Position numbers and translations under genes: made by a program
In this document: one piece after another, positions 26,501 through 35,555 of the stretch
Layout of the letters: every line of letters begins with the position of its first letter
Position numbering within the stretch: position 1 is the stretch's first letter
Origin: Bacilli bacterium
Lineage (GTDB): Bacteria > Bacillota_I > Bacilli_A > RFN20 > CAG-826
Direction: 5' to 3'
DNA length: 64,000 bases
Assembly (NCBI GenBank): GCA_017477255.1
Contig: JAFUXB010000005.1
Span: 1 to 64,000, forward strand
The notes under the pieces: model-generated
What the model saw: only the letters and a program-made list of their open reading frames with translations
What the model was told of the DNA's origin: nothing
Database searches by the model: none

Positions 26501-26794
26501 TTACTTCTCACTATCGTCAGCACTATCTAATTCCTCCAAAATTTCAGACAAGGAAGAATATCTCTTATATTTTTCTTTGTCTTTCTTCATATCTTCAAAT
26601 TCGAGGAATGACTTAAGTGTTTCTTCATTACGAGTTAATTTTTTAATCTCAAAAGGTATTCTTTGTTCTCTTACAGATTGTTGTAAAAAAAGAGTTATTG
26701 CACTTGATAAATCTAATCCAAATTCAGAAAATAACTGAATTGCTTCTTTTTTTAAATTACTATCGATTGAAATGTTTGTATTTACCTTTGCCAT
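26501..26794 (-). CDS. RelB/DinJ-family antitoxin, no adjacent toxin
   Basis: 97 aa from ATG 26794, where the conserved MAKVNTNISIDSNLKKEA begins; an upstream extension to 26833 lacks a ribosome site. This N-terminus is the ribbon-helix-helix of DinJ/RelB (TNIRID-type strand, then LFSEFGLDLSSAITLFLQQ). The RIPFEI motif follows, normal for DinJ. Antitoxins of this type repress their own promoter and neutralise a YafQ/RelE toxin. Downstream on the same strand there is only a terminator and the riboswitch region, and upstream nothing, so the toxin is missing here. Confidence 0.88.
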   Translation of the reverse strand: MAKVNTNISIDSNLKKEAIQLFSEFGLDLSSAITLFLQQSVREQRIPFEIKKLTRNEETLKSFLEFEDMKKDKEKYKRYSSLSEILEELDSADDSEK

Positions 26795-27239
26795 AAACAA
26801 TATCTCCACAATTTTCATACATATTATAAACATTAAATGCGTGTAATATCAACAGTAAATTAAGCATTTCTCTTATTTGAAGATTGCTACTTATAAGTTA
26901 ACATTAATCCGAATAAATAAAAACGAGGCACTTTTACAAAAATGTCTCGTTTTTCCTTAATAATATATTAATTTAATAAGATTATATCAATAACAGTAAA
27001 CATAATAAATGGCACAATTTTTCTTTTCATAAAGTTTGCCTTTTAATAAAAATATTGGAGTTCTGTAAGGTTTTTAATAAAAAATGCAGGTTTTAACGTA
27101 TTTTAGATTTATCTAAAAATAGTTAATTATATTTTACCTGCATTATTTTATTATAAATTAAATCAATATACTAAAATGAATATGAAATTCACTGTTTAAT
27201 ATTGTTTAATTACTATTATTTATTTTTAATTATAAAAGA
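26795..27239. other. intergenic region with two hairpins and one dispersed motif
   Basis: No gene found in 445 bp. A strong hairpin AACGAGGCA / TGTCTCGTT lies at 26927-26956, flanked by A and T runs so it could terminate either way. Another, AATGCAGGT with ACCTGCATT, spans 27083-27145 with a long A/T loop that contains a partial AAAAATAGTTA. Copy 5 of the dispersed motif lies between them. Confidence 0.6.
27045..27077 (+). repeat. dispersed 30-bp motif, copy 5
   Basis: Plus-strand, diverged copy GGAGTTCTGTAAGGTTTTT next to a long-loop hairpin. Confidence 0.6.
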
Positions 27240-28172
27240 CTAAGAGATTGGAGGATTCACTGAACCCCAGACAATGTTATTTGGATTAACTGACCCATAC
27301 CACTTAACATACCAATCTTCTGGCGCTGTTTCATAACTACAATATATGTACAATTCTTCATTAATGCCATCAATTATTCCACTTTTAATCGTCAATATAT
27401 TATCCAAAATTAAATACTTCAAATTAGATGCACCATTAATAGGATAACTATTAGCATTCAAATTACGTAAAGTAATTTTCATAGCAGCAGTATTAAAAAT
27501 TGAATTCCTTCCAAGTTCAGAAACATTATAAACATTGCCCTCATCATTAATTGTGAAGGCACTCACTGTAATTTCAGAATCTTCGCAAGCAACATCACAT
27601 ATAATTGCATCGAATGTATCATTGAACAAGACAACTTTCATCTGATTAATTTGAATAATTTTTTTAATATTCCAATAAGTAACAAAGGTTGAACTTGCAT
27701 TTAATCCTTCTAAACCAATATCCGTAGAATAATTAAATTCAAAGAAACTCAATCTTCTTCTAAAAAGTCCAAGTACATATCCAAAATTAAAGCAATAACT
27801 TCCTAAAGTTTTCACATCTTTAGAAACATATAAATATTCAACTTTTTTACATCCCTCAAAACATCTATCTCCTACTTTTATAACATTACCCAAAATTTCA
27901 ATCTTTTTAAGTGATTCATTTTGATAAAAAGCATAAGCCGAAATTTCATTATTAATATTTGAAAAATCAAACGACTCTAATTTTAAGCAACCTTTAAATG
28001 CACTAGATTTTATATTCTGTACAACACTACTATTATTAACGGTTGTTAATTTACTTTGATTTAAAGCAAAACTTTCGGGAATATTAGTACATCCATTACC
28101 TAAAGTAATTTGTTCAAGATTACTAGCTGTATTAGTATTAAACAATCTATAACATTTCAGTAATGTTATCAT
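27240..28172 (-). pseudogene. C-terminal part of BspA-like LRR lipoprotein, split off by a frameshift
   Basis: 310 codons. Residues such as SFALNQSKLTTV, IKSSAFKGCLKLESF, ISAYAFYQNESLKKIEI and VGDRCFEGCKKVEYLYV are BspA-type (LRR_5) repeats that continue those of the upstream frame. There is no ribosome site or signal peptide. The first codons overlap the end of the 28147-31272 frame. The junction ATGTTATAGATTG would restore one frame if a TA dinucleotide were present (TTATATAGA). I read this as the end of one gene broken by loss of two bases, or a sequencing error. Confidence 0.75.
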
Positions 28173-31100
28173 TAAAACAAATACTTTTTATGTCTAAATG
28201 ATTATAAAATAGATCATAACTATAGGATTCAACATCAATTAAAGAACCACTATATTCAATTTGGTTTGGAATTACTACATTTTCGCCCCCAATTATAGTT
28301 TCTAATCTTGCTTTATATTCTCCATTTCTCATATAAACGGCATATTTTGAACCTAAGCTATCATATATACAGCCTTTATAACCATATAAAACTATTATCC
28401 CAGAAGACCAATCTGATGCGAATGTTTTTAAGTCGTTTTCAATATCTAAATAAATTACTGAAGCAGTGGCAATATAAGGAAATAATTTTAAATTTGCTGA
28501 AGCATTTATATAGATTTTATTAGTAGAAAAAACAGATTTACCAATTGATTTTACGTTTTTACTAATATTTATCACACCATCATTTAATAAACTGCATGCA
28601 TAAAAACATGAGTCATTAAAAGTTTCAATATACTCAAACCCTTGAACTTCTTTTAAAGACGTGCAACCATGAAACATCTCACTTGGTATTTCTTTAATAT
28701 TTTCATGAATTGTTACTTTTGAAAGATTTTTACACGCATAAAAAATCTTAGGGCCTAAATTATCAGAAGTAATCTTTTCAGGGATTTCTACTTCATCTAT
28801 TAAATCACAGTATGAGAAAGCATAAGGATCAATTCTTAAAAGATTTTTATTTAATTTAATGGTTTTTAACTTAGTACTGCTAAAGCAACTATCACCTATC
28901 AAGATTAAATCATCATTAAAAGTAATCTCACTTAGATTATTACAATGATAAAATGCCAATTCATTCAATACCCTCATATATCTTGGTAATGAAATCTTTT
29001 TAACAGTAGAACAAGATTGAAATGCCATTTGGCTAATACCTACTACTTTTTGATTATCCCACATATCCGGAATAATAGGCTCTTCCTCTATGCCACTATA
29101 CTTGCTTACATACTTACAAGACTCGGCATAGACCCATTCTAAATTTTCACCCATGTAAGAACCTTGTTCAAAAGTTATATCAATAGATTTCTTGTAATAT
29201 TCTGCTTTAAATGTAATTTTTTGATCATCTGCACTTATTTTCTTCCGTTCTTTAAACTGGTATTCATATAATTCATCATTTTCTTTAGTAGGCACCTCAC
29301 CATCATAGGTTGATTCATTTTCACTAGTGACATATTTGCTTTGAAGCAATGTTCCATCTTCATCTAAATATTCAACTGTATATGGTGCATAACTTGCACT
29401 ATATTGTGCAGTTGCTATTAAATCACCGTTTACAAACGATGTGTCTATATCCCATCCAGTAAATTCGTATACATAATGTTCTTCTTGTATGGCTTTTGTT
29501 GGAGTTTCACCTTCATATTCAATTGAAGTGCCATATTCAATATTTTCATGTTTTTCTAAAATTGATCCGTCATCATTCTTAAAAGTAACTGAATATGGAA
29601 TATACGACCATGAAGCTTCTAAAGTTATATCTTCAGTTACAATAAAGTAATCAAAATCGAATTCTTTTTCTTTATATGTCCAATAATTGAAATTATATCC
29701 AGTTCTACTTATTGTTGGTTCTTTTACTTTTTCACCGTGTTTTACTTTTTGAGAAGCAACTTCATTACCACCATTCGAGTTAAATGTCACGGTATGATAT
29801 TCAACTGCTTCTAACGTTTCAAGTCGAGAAATAATATCACTAATTTTGCTATTATAATCATTTTGAATTTCTTCAATAAGATTATTCATTTCAGTTTTTA
29901 AATTAACTAATTCACTATTAAGCGAATTGATTTCACCTTGTATATCACTAATTTCGGCATCATATTTTGTAACTAAATTATTCAATTTACTTTCAAATTC
30001 TTCTTCTAATGCTTTTTTATCTACTGCATAATTCTCTTTAAACTTATTTAAATCGGATTTATCTTGTTCGAGCGCTTGATTTAAAACAGTTACTTGTTCT
30101 TGATATTTTTGATCTAAATCACCAATCTTCTTATTATAGTCTTCAATAATTTCGTTTTTTGTACTATCTAATTTATTGTTTAAGTTTAAAATTTCTTCAT
30201 TTAAAGCATCTTCTAAAGCTTTCTTATCTTTTACATATTGTTCTTTAAAAAGATCAAAATTAGTTGTTAATGATTCTAAAGATTCATTTAAACTATTTAC
30301 CTTCTCATTAAATTCATTATCTAAATCACTAATTTTCTTGTCATAATCTTCTTTTAATTCGTTTCTTGCTTTTAGTTCTTCTTCAGATAAAGAATTAATT
30401 TTAGAATTATAATCATCTTCTAAAGCTATTTTATCAGCATCATGTTTAGCTTTTAATTCTTCATAATTACTATTAATAGTAGAGACTTGATTATTAAATT
30501 CAGTTTCTAATTGTTCTAAAGCTTCTTGGAATTCTTCTTTTAATTTATCTCTAGCTGCTTGTTCATTTTCACTTAATGAATTTATTTTTGTATTATAGTC
30601 TTCTTCTAATGCTTTTTTATCAGCATCATATTGGATTTTAAAATTAACAAAAGAGTTATTTAATGAAGTAATTGTCTCATTTAATTTTTCTACTTCACTA
30701 AAATATTTATTATCTAAGTTTTCTAATCTTTCTTTATAGTCTTTTTGTAACTCTTCTCTAGCTAAAGTGTCTTTAGTATCTAAATCATTAATTTTCTTAT
30801 TATAGTCATCTTGTAATTCTTTTTTATCATCATCGTGTTTTTTAGTTAAAGCTTCTAGATCTTGACTATTTTTTAAGATTTTTGCACTTAACTCTTCGTT
30901 TTTAGTTTCAAATTGCAATTTTAAACCAGCTAATTTATCATTATAATCTTTCTCTAAATTTGCTTTTTCTAAAGCTAATTGTTCTTCAAGTTCTTTAATC
31001 TTTTTTGTGTTTTGATTAATTTTTAAATTACATTCATCAATTTTAGCTTGATAATCATTTTTAACATTTTTGATTTCTTCACTCATTGAATTATCAAGAC

Positions 31101-31272
31101 TAGTTATTTTGTCTTGTAATACTTTAATTTGTTCTTTTAAATTATCAATTTCTGATTGTAATTCACTTGTATTATTATCAAGTGCAGCCATTAAATCGTC
31201 TTTAGTACATCCTGAAAGTAAACTAACAGTTCCTAAACAAATTGCTAATCCGAGTAAAAACTTATTTTTCAT
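28147..31272 (-). CDS. large surface lipoprotein: coiled-coil stalk, InlB/MucBP-like repeats, BspA-type LRRs (frameshifted end)
   Basis: 1041 aa. The signal peptide ends VSLLSGC (lipobox). Residues about 25-485 are a heptad-rich coiled coil with repeated units around KKALEEDYN-KIN and KALEE. Residues about 490-690 hold InlB B-repeat/MucBP-like modules (TVTFNSNGGNEV, YSVTFKNDDGSILEKH, YEFTGWD). Residues about 690-1041 are BspA/LRR_5 repeats (AFQSC, LNELAFYHCNNLSEITF). This is a long stalk presenting an LRR binding head, as in host- or glycan-binding surface proteins. The frame ends early; the LRRs continue in another frame at 28172. TTGGAG precedes the start. Confidence 0.82.
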   Translation of the reverse strand: MKNKFLLGLAICLGTVSLLSGCTKDDLMAALDNNTSELQSEIDNLKEQIKVLQDKITSLDNSMSEEIKNVKNDYQAKIDECNLKINQNTKKIKELEEQLALEKANLEKDYNDKLAGLKLQFETKNEELSAKILKNSQDLEALTKKHDDDKKELQDDYNKKINDLDTKDTLAREELQKDYKERLENLDNKYFSEVEKLNETITSLNNSFVNFKIQYDADKKALEEDYNTKINSLSENEQAARDKLKEEFQEALEQLETEFNNQVSTINSNYEELKAKHDADKIALEDDYNSKINSLSEEELKARNELKEDYDKKISDLDNEFNEKVNSLNESLESLTTNFDLFKEQYVKDKKALEDALNEEILNLNNKLDSTKNEIIEDYNKKIGDLDQKYQEQVTVLNQALEQDKSDLNKFKENYAVDKKALEEEFESKLNNLVTKYDAEISDIQGEINSLNSELVNLKTEMNNLIEEIQNDYNSKISDIISRLETLEAVEYHTVTFNSNGGNEVASQKVKHGEKVKEPTISRTGYNFNYWTYKEKEFDFDYFIVTEDITLEASWSYIPYSVTFKNDDGSILEKHENIEYGTSIEYEGETPTKAIQEEHYVYEFTGWDIDTSFVNGDLIATAQYSASYAPYTVEYLDEDGTLLQSKYVTSENESTYDGEVPTKENDELYEYQFKERKKISADDQKITFKAEYYKKSIDITFEQGSYMGENLEWVYAESCKYVSKYSGIEEEPIIPDMWDNQKVVGISQMAFQSCSTVKKISLPRYMRVLNELAFYHCNNLSEITFNDDLILIGDSCFSSTKLKTIKLNKNLLRIDPYAFSYCDLIDEVEIPEKITSDNLGPKIFYACKNLSKVTIHENIKEIPSEMFHGCTSLKEVQGFEYIETFNDSCFYACSLLNDGVINISKNVKSIGKSVFSTNKIYINASANLKLFPYIATASVIYLDIENDLKTFASDWSSGIIVLYGYKGCIYDSLGSKYAVYMRNGEYKARLETIIGGENVVIPNQIEYSGSLIDVESYSYDLFYNHLDIKSICFNDNITEML

Positions 31273-31321
31273 AATATTTCTCCAATATAAAAATAATTTA
31301 TATTTTTGTTAGCTCATTATT

Positions 31322-31376
31322 TGATATATAAAATAACTTGATGAAAACTCAAAAACTCAAGATATTTTATATCCTA
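31322..31376. repeat. long imperfect inverted repeat
   Basis: GATATATAAAATAACTTGA pairs with TCAAGATATTTTATATCC with a 15-nt loop, giving about 16 pairs. It lies between the gene ending at 31450 and the BspA-like gene, and could end the former transcript or be a small element remnant. Confidence 0.55.
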
Positions 31377-31449
31377 ATAAATAATGTATTAATTAGATCA
31401 ATAAATATAAAAGTAATCCAAAAACGCTTTAATCCTTGCTATTTTCTAA

Positions 31450-31968
31450 CTATTTCTTGAGTTCTCTTTCTATTACATTTAATAAACTTGGATATTTTTT
31501 AATAAAATAATCATAGTATTTTTGCATTAAGTCAACATTTTCAGGGAATTTAATTGACCTTAAATTCTCTTTTGACCAATTATCTATCAAAGGTATATCA
31601 TTGCAATATGCACCGATAAAATATTTTCCACGCGCTTCTTTATATTCATCTAAAGACATATCTAGATATTTCTCTAAAATAATCACTTTTTCATACAAAT
31701 CTTTATTTTGTGTTTTAAGTTCACCTAAGATTCTTTCTTTAATTTCTTTATCTGGTATGTAAGTTTCATATACTACTGGGTCTGGTTTCCAAGGAGTTTC
31801 ATCCTTGAACATTTCTTCCCTTTCTTTACGATTTTTAGGGTCATCCTAATCATAGTTATAATTTTCTTTTAAAAGGTAATATACACGAAATCTCCAATAT
31901 CGATCTGCATATCCCCCTAATTGTTCTCTATAAAGCCTTTTTAAATCCTCATATAATTCTTTTTCCAT
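31450..31968 (-). pseudogene. SAM-riboswitch-controlled gene of unknown function with an in-frame amber codon
   Basis: From ATG 31968, with an excellent AAGGAGAG site, the frame runs MEKELYEDLKRLYREQLGG for 40 codons to TAG at 31846-31848. It stays open in the same frame afterwards (DDPKNRKEREEMFKDETPW) to a TAA at 31450. A 120-codon frame could restart at ATG 31812 but has only AGGGAAG upstream. So it is a 172-codon gene with a nonsense mutation, two overlapping products, or read-through. TAG is an ordinary stop elsewhere here (for example at 48127). The chain is charged and helical with no family I know. The SAM-I riboswitch hints at sulfur-amino-acid or methyl metabolism. Confidence 0.65.
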
Positions 31969-31995
31969 ATTTCTCTCCTTAATACCATAAAGAGG

Positions 31996-32033
31996 AATTA
32001 AAAAGCTCCCATCGTCACGATAGGAGCTTTAAT
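31996..32033 (-). terminator. SAM riboswitch terminator
   Basis: On the minus strand AAGCTCCTATCG and CGATGGGAGCTT form a 12-bp stem with a 3-nt loop, followed by TTTAATT. The sequence ACGATGGGA also occurs in the aptamer 3' side (32044-32052), giving a built-in antiterminator alternative. Confidence 0.9.
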
Positions 32034-32043
32034 AGTTTTATTG

Positions 32044-32130
32044 TTCCCATCGTTCAAGCTTTGGCACCCAACATTACTTGGGTTGCCGGTGGATTACTGG
32101 GCTTGTCCCTAACCACACTCTTTATGGTGT
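32044..32130 (-). ncRNA. SAM-I (S-box) riboswitch
   Basis: Minus-strand order: CACCATAAAGAGTGTGG, TTAGGGACAAGCCCAG, CACCGGCAACCC, GGGTGCCAAAGCTTG. AGGGAC-x-GCCC, CCGGCAACC and GGTGCCAA are the invariant S-box positions. The closing helix pairs CCAT near the 5' end with ATGG at the 3' side. Loss of SAM frees the 3' strand to pair with the terminator arm, so the gene downstream should be on when SAM is scarce. Confidence 0.88.
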
Positions 32131-32134
32131 TATT

Positions 32135-32163
32135 ATTATGCAGTTTATAAATTTTTATTTCAA
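32135..32163 (-). promoter_or_regulatory. promoter of the SAM riboswitch transcript
   Basis: TTGAAA (32158-32163), a 17-bp spacer and CATAAT (32135-32140) on the minus strand. The start is expected at about 32128, at the aptamer 5' edge. Confidence 0.75.
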
Positions 32164-32237
32164 TTCTTGATATTGGTTAACTACATTAAAATTTTAGAAT
32201 AGTCAAAAATTCAATACTATTTACATATTTTAAAAGA

Positions 32238-33086
32238 TTAAACATTTTTTTTAATTTTATTTTCTAGGCTTATTCCATCAGAATCAACCCAATTTTTAGG
32301 TCCGGAAACAGATTGCCCAGAACAAAAGCATGCTGCGCCAGATGAACTTTTAAAAAGTATATCCTCTGTTGTGACCAAGTTTTCTATTTTGTTTTTATAT
32401 AAATTTCTTTGTGCCGGTATTTTTTTAATCCATCTTTTTGCAAAAGAACTTTCGTCATTAAGTTGACTTCCTTTAAGTAAAACGAACCCATCATCACTGA
32501 GAACTCCTTTTGCTTTTTTTCCGTTATAAGAATATGTATATGTAGTCTGTTTATCATTGTTTGTCACAAGAGGCTCCTCAAGAACTCTATAACCTAATGC
32601 ACTTAAAATTAATTTTGAATTTTCGATGAATAATGACATATCCGCTTCATCTTCTTCTGAAAGCTGAGATGAGCTTGGATTTTTATTATTTTTAACTAGA
32701 TATCTTCCTGACACAGACGCCATATTAGTAAATCTATTTTCAAGATAATTTAATTCAGTAGGACCTATATCTTCTCCTGAAGAAACAAAAACTACACAAG
32801 CATTCCATAATGGAACGCTATCATGAGCCTCTTTTATTCGACTAAGTACTCCTTGCCCATTTTGTCTCTTATTTCCTTGTCCTACATATACAAATTCACT
32901 GTCTTCTTCATCGCACCCAAATAAAAAATATACACCTGCTTGCTTTAAAAAAGTGATATTATCACATTTATCTAAATCTGATTTTGGAATTTTATACCCG
33001 ATTCCATTCCATCCAGAAGAAAAACTACATTTAATCCTTCCTGTTGCAGTTCCATCCATTAAAAATAATTTGATTGTTGTTTTCAT
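32238..33086 (-). CDS. GIY-YIG nuclease-family protein with C-terminal DUF4357
   Basis: 282 aa. The GIY-YIG core is seen as GVYFLFG and FVYVGQGN (about 50-75), then GVLSRIKEAH with the catalytic-type Arg, and TELNYLENRF with the metal-binding Glu. A linker follows, then a DUF4357 domain (GKKAKGVLSDDGFVLLKGS, FKSSSGAACFCSGQSVSG, NWVDSDG). Standalone GIY-YIG-DUF4357 proteins are common in accessory regions; their target is unknown. GGAGG lies 4 bp before the ATG. It sits at the left shoulder of the defence island. Confidence 0.86.
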   Translation of the reverse strand: MKTTIKLFLMDGTATGRIKCSFSSGWNGIGYKIPKSDLDKCDNITFLKQAGVYFLFGCDEEDSEFVYVGQGNKRQNGQGVLSRIKEAHDSVPLWNACVVFVSSGEDIGPTELNYLENRFTNMASVSGRYLVKNNKNPSSSQLSEEDEADMSLFIENSKLILSALGYRVLEEPLVTNNDKQTTYTYSYNGKKAKGVLSDDGFVLLKGSQLNDESSFAKRWIKKIPAQRNLYKNKIENLVTTEDILFKSSSGAACFCSGQSVSGPKNWVDSDGISLENKIKKNV

Positions 33087-33392
33087 ATTTCCTCCAACTA
33101 TGTATACCCAAAAATATTAAATATAATTTTTTAGAGGAAGAAATCCTCTTTTACATCCCTTATCAAACAAAACCATATCCTCTCTTTCGTTACATAATTG
33201 TCGATCATAACAAAAAGAGATTGTTGACCATTCCCTTAAATTTATCAATTTCTTTTTTAAAAAGCATTACATTTTTTTCTACATTAATTCTAAAAGTAAA
33301 ATCAGTTTTTGTTTTTTAAACGGAATTTAGTCTAATAAACGGAATTTACACATTCTTTTTAATGTGCTCAAAAATCCTCTAAAAACACTATA

Positions 33393-33489
33393 ATTCTCAA
33401 TTCAAATTCCGTTTTAAATTAAAATTTGAGAATTTGGTCTAATAAAATTTAAGTTTGTTTATTATCAGGAATTTATTTTAAGCATTCAC
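33393..33489 (+). repeat. 97-bp palindromic repeat, copy 1 (MITE-like)
   Basis: It starts ATTCTCAATTCAAATTCC and ends GGAATTTATTTTAAGCATTCAC. These ends are imperfect inverted repeats. A second copy of exactly the same length, about 84 of 97 bases identical by hand count, is at 63848-63944. Confidence 0.7.
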
Positions 33490-33509
33490 GTATTTTATAT
33501 AAACGTTTT

Positions 33510-33717
33510 TTACTTTACACAATAGCTTTGGCCTTTCGTGTCTATCGTGTAAAAGTAAAACTTTCGTGTAAGCACACTTTACCAGCTTGTTTTCAACAAA
33601 TAAAAATTAGGCATTATTATCGGTAACAGGACTTGAACTTTACCAAAATTGTCTATAAATAAAGAAAAAGTGCTGATTTGAGACCAGAATCTCGTTTCAA
33701 TACAGTTGTTTCAATAT
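33510..33717 (+). repeat. about 207-bp direct repeat, left copy (island boundary)
   Basis: It begins with ATAGCTTTGGCCTTTCGTGT and ends with a hairpin (33670-33703, inner stem GAGA/TCTC) followed by AGTTGTTTCAATAT. The copy at 41954-42159 has the same start (ATAGC-CCTTTCGTGT), the same terminal hairpin with compensating base changes (AAGG/CCTT) and the same AGTTGTTTCAATAT tail, in the same orientation and nearly the same length, but a diverged interior. The two bracket 8.2 kb of accessory genes. Within it 33620-33640 resembles the 3' end of a tRNA. Confidence 0.6.
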
Positions 33718-33822
33718 GGCAAAGATGAATCATTTTAATACAATGCACACCACTGCACACCCTTTGCACACCCCTTAAAAATGTTTCAAAAAATATCTTA
33801 TTTTTATCTCTTTTTTAGTGTT

Positions 33823-34755
33823 TTATTTTAATTTAAAAAACATTCTATAACTATTATTTATAATTACATCATTCATTTTCTTTATTAAGCTAATATCGTC
33901 TTCAATTATTGAAAACTTTTCAACAGGAAATATTATAGAAACTGATGGAGAAATAGGATAATAGAATTTTACATAATCATGGTCAATATCTTTCGCAATA
34001 TTTACAACTGGTTGATCACTAGTAATTAATGCTTTTTGATTACTTTTGATAAAACAAATATGGTTTGTTTCTTTTCTAGATAATAATTCATAAGACGCCA
34101 TATTTGTCATAATAATAATCAGTACTTTCCACAATTTTTCAGGATTCAATTGACCTTTAATATTTTCAAAATGATTAGCGTTTTCTAGGTTATTTATTAC
34201 TTTGTTTTTTTGTTTTTGAGTTCTTAAATATTGACTAAAAAGATAAAGCCCAAAATTTAGTAATTTGTCATCTTGGTCCAAAAAACTTTCCTCACAATTT
34301 AACAAGCATTTTTTTATACAATCATCTAAAGTGGATTCAAAATTAGATTGTAAATCTTCTCCGCACTGAATAGCTATTTTATTTGCCAAGTTTTTGTCTT
34401 CTGGATTGTCTTTGTTTTCCATAATTGAACAAGCAAGTTGCCACATACCAATAAAACTATCATTTATTTCCTTTACCCGAGGTTTTGAGTTTTTATAAAA
34501 AGTTTGTACTTGCATTAATTCGAGATTAGTTAATTTTTCCATTTTATACATATCTCTTTCAGTACAGACATCTTTCAAATTGTTTGAAACAAAATTAGTT
34601 TTATCTCTACATGTTAAAATGTGCGTTCCATCACTAGACCAATTAGATAAATACTCTCTTTTTACATAATGGGAACCTCTCGTTGGATTTAAATATCTTT
34701 TAAATAACTCTTCATTTTTAGTATCCATACAAAAATCACCATTCTTCAGCACCAT
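33823..34755 (-). CDS. DUF4238-family protein
   Basis: 310 aa. The DUF4238 start motif is HYVKREYLSNWSSDG (usual HYVPxFYLRxF), followed by a basic/aromatic stretch (VCTERDMYKME). The late motif ITSDQPVVN matches the family's TSDNPV. The family is common in defence and accessory islands, with no settled biochemical role. The start is uncertain: ATG 34755 or ATG 34728 (MDTKNEELF), both with weak ribosome sites. It is the first gene inside the left direct repeat. Confidence 0.78.
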   Translation of the reverse strand: MVLKNGDFCMDTKNEELFKRYLNPTRGSHYVKREYLSNWSSDGTHILTCRDKTNFVSNNLKDVCTERDMYKMEKLTNLELMQVQTFYKNSKPRVKEINDSFIGMWQLACSIMENKDNPEDKNLANKIAIQCGEDLQSNFESTLDDCIKKCLLNCEESFLDQDDKLLNFGLYLFSQYLRTQKQKNKVINNLENANHFENIKGQLNPEKLWKVLIIIMTNMASYELLSRKETNHICFIKSNQKALITSDQPVVNIAKDIDHDYVKFYYPISPSVSIIFPVEKFSIIEDDISLIKKMNDVIINNSYRMFFKLK

Positions 34756-34786
34756 TTATCATTTTTTCAACAAAATCCTTATTAAA

Positions 34787-35190
34787 CTAAAAACTCTGCT
34801 TTGTATATGAGGTTATTCCTATCACTTTATCAGCTATTGGTAATTCATAGTGATCCAATCCTACTCTTGCATGTGGTCTTACATGACAAACACCGTTTGA
34901 ATTTCTTTCTTCTTTAGGAAATTTATCCTTTATTTTTCCCTTAGTATCATAATAGAAAGCTTCGCCTCTTCTAACAAAATCTGCACATCCTTCGTGCATT
35001 TCTTTAATAGTACCATCTACTACTTTGTTTGGTGCTTTTCAAAAAATACTTTATCAAAACTAATGATTCCATCTTTTGCAAGATTAGTCAAGGCTGTAAC
35101 AGAATCATTATCTAACCAATTAACATCTACTATTGTATTATCAATTATTAATTCTATTGTTTTATTCATGTATGGATCATCTTCCTTGTT
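34787..35190 (-). pseudogene. truncated, frameshifted MutH/Sau3AI-like endonuclease C-terminus
   Basis: The 3' part reads NGVCHVRPHARVGLDHYELP and ends YTKQSF. This resembles the HVRPHA...TK-x-FW-L-N end of MutH/Sau3AI-type GATC nucleases, here cut by a stop after F. Upstream, in another frame, is EDDPYMNKTIELII and DVNWLDNDSVTALTNLAKDG. The frames join near 35025-35035 (run of T at GTATTTTTTGAAAAG), giving FEKAPNKVVDGTIKE. The 5' portion is missing and homology stops beside TTGTTTCAATAT (35186-35197), the tail of the island-boundary repeat. The family call is by motif only. Confidence 0.55.
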
Positions 35191-35313
35191 TCAATATGTA
35201 TAAGGACAAGTATGGTAATACAAATGAAACATCCCTTAAATTTTGAAACACCATAACGAAAAAGTGAAACACCCTTGAAACACCCTTACGTGTAATAAGA
35301 AAAAGTCTCCACT

Positions 35314-35484
35314 TTAAGGTTTGGATACAAATGACCTACTCCTGCTTGCTTTATCAGTTTTTATTTGCTTATCCATTACGCATCTAAAAACAAATAAATG
35401 AGTATATTTACCATATAATTCTACATCTTCATCTATGACTTTAAAATTGTCATAATAGTCTTTGCACACAACGATTATAATTTT
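35314..35484 (-). pseudogene. orphan open fragment of unknown origin
   Basis: A 56-codon frame without a proper start encodes CKDYYDNFKVIDEDVELYG, continuing to YTHLFVFRCVMDKQIKT and ending SFVSKP. It looks protein-like in composition but begins at a stop codon and lacks a ribosome site. I take it as the 3' remnant of a lost gene. The remaining bases of the gap 35191-35555 hold short direct repeats of GAAACACC and no other gene. Confidence 0.35.
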
Positions 35485-35555
35485 TTATAATTTGATCCAC
35501 TATTTCACTACCAATTCACAGAGTTTAATAATTTGAATTAAACCAATTACTAAAT

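Noticed and set aside
31846-31848. TAG as pyrrolysine or other recoding
   Set aside because: TAG terminates an ordinary gene at 48127 and no pyl genes are visible, so a nonsense mutation or restart is simpler.
31996-32130. T-box leader instead of SAM riboswitch
   Set aside because: The T-box GGTGGAACCGCG-type motif is absent, while all S-box core blocks are present.
33074-33319. Plus-strand 81-codon frame
   Set aside because: No ribosome site, A/T-run codons, overlaps the start of the GIY-YIG gene; no family resemblance.
33620-33640. tRNA 3'-end-like sequence (attachment-site candidate) on the minus strand
   Set aside because: GTTCAAGTCCTGTTACCG looks like a T-loop plus acceptor strand, but the flanking bases do not form a T-stem. 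It also pairs as GGTAA/TTACC within the boundary repeat, and no integrase or second copy was found.
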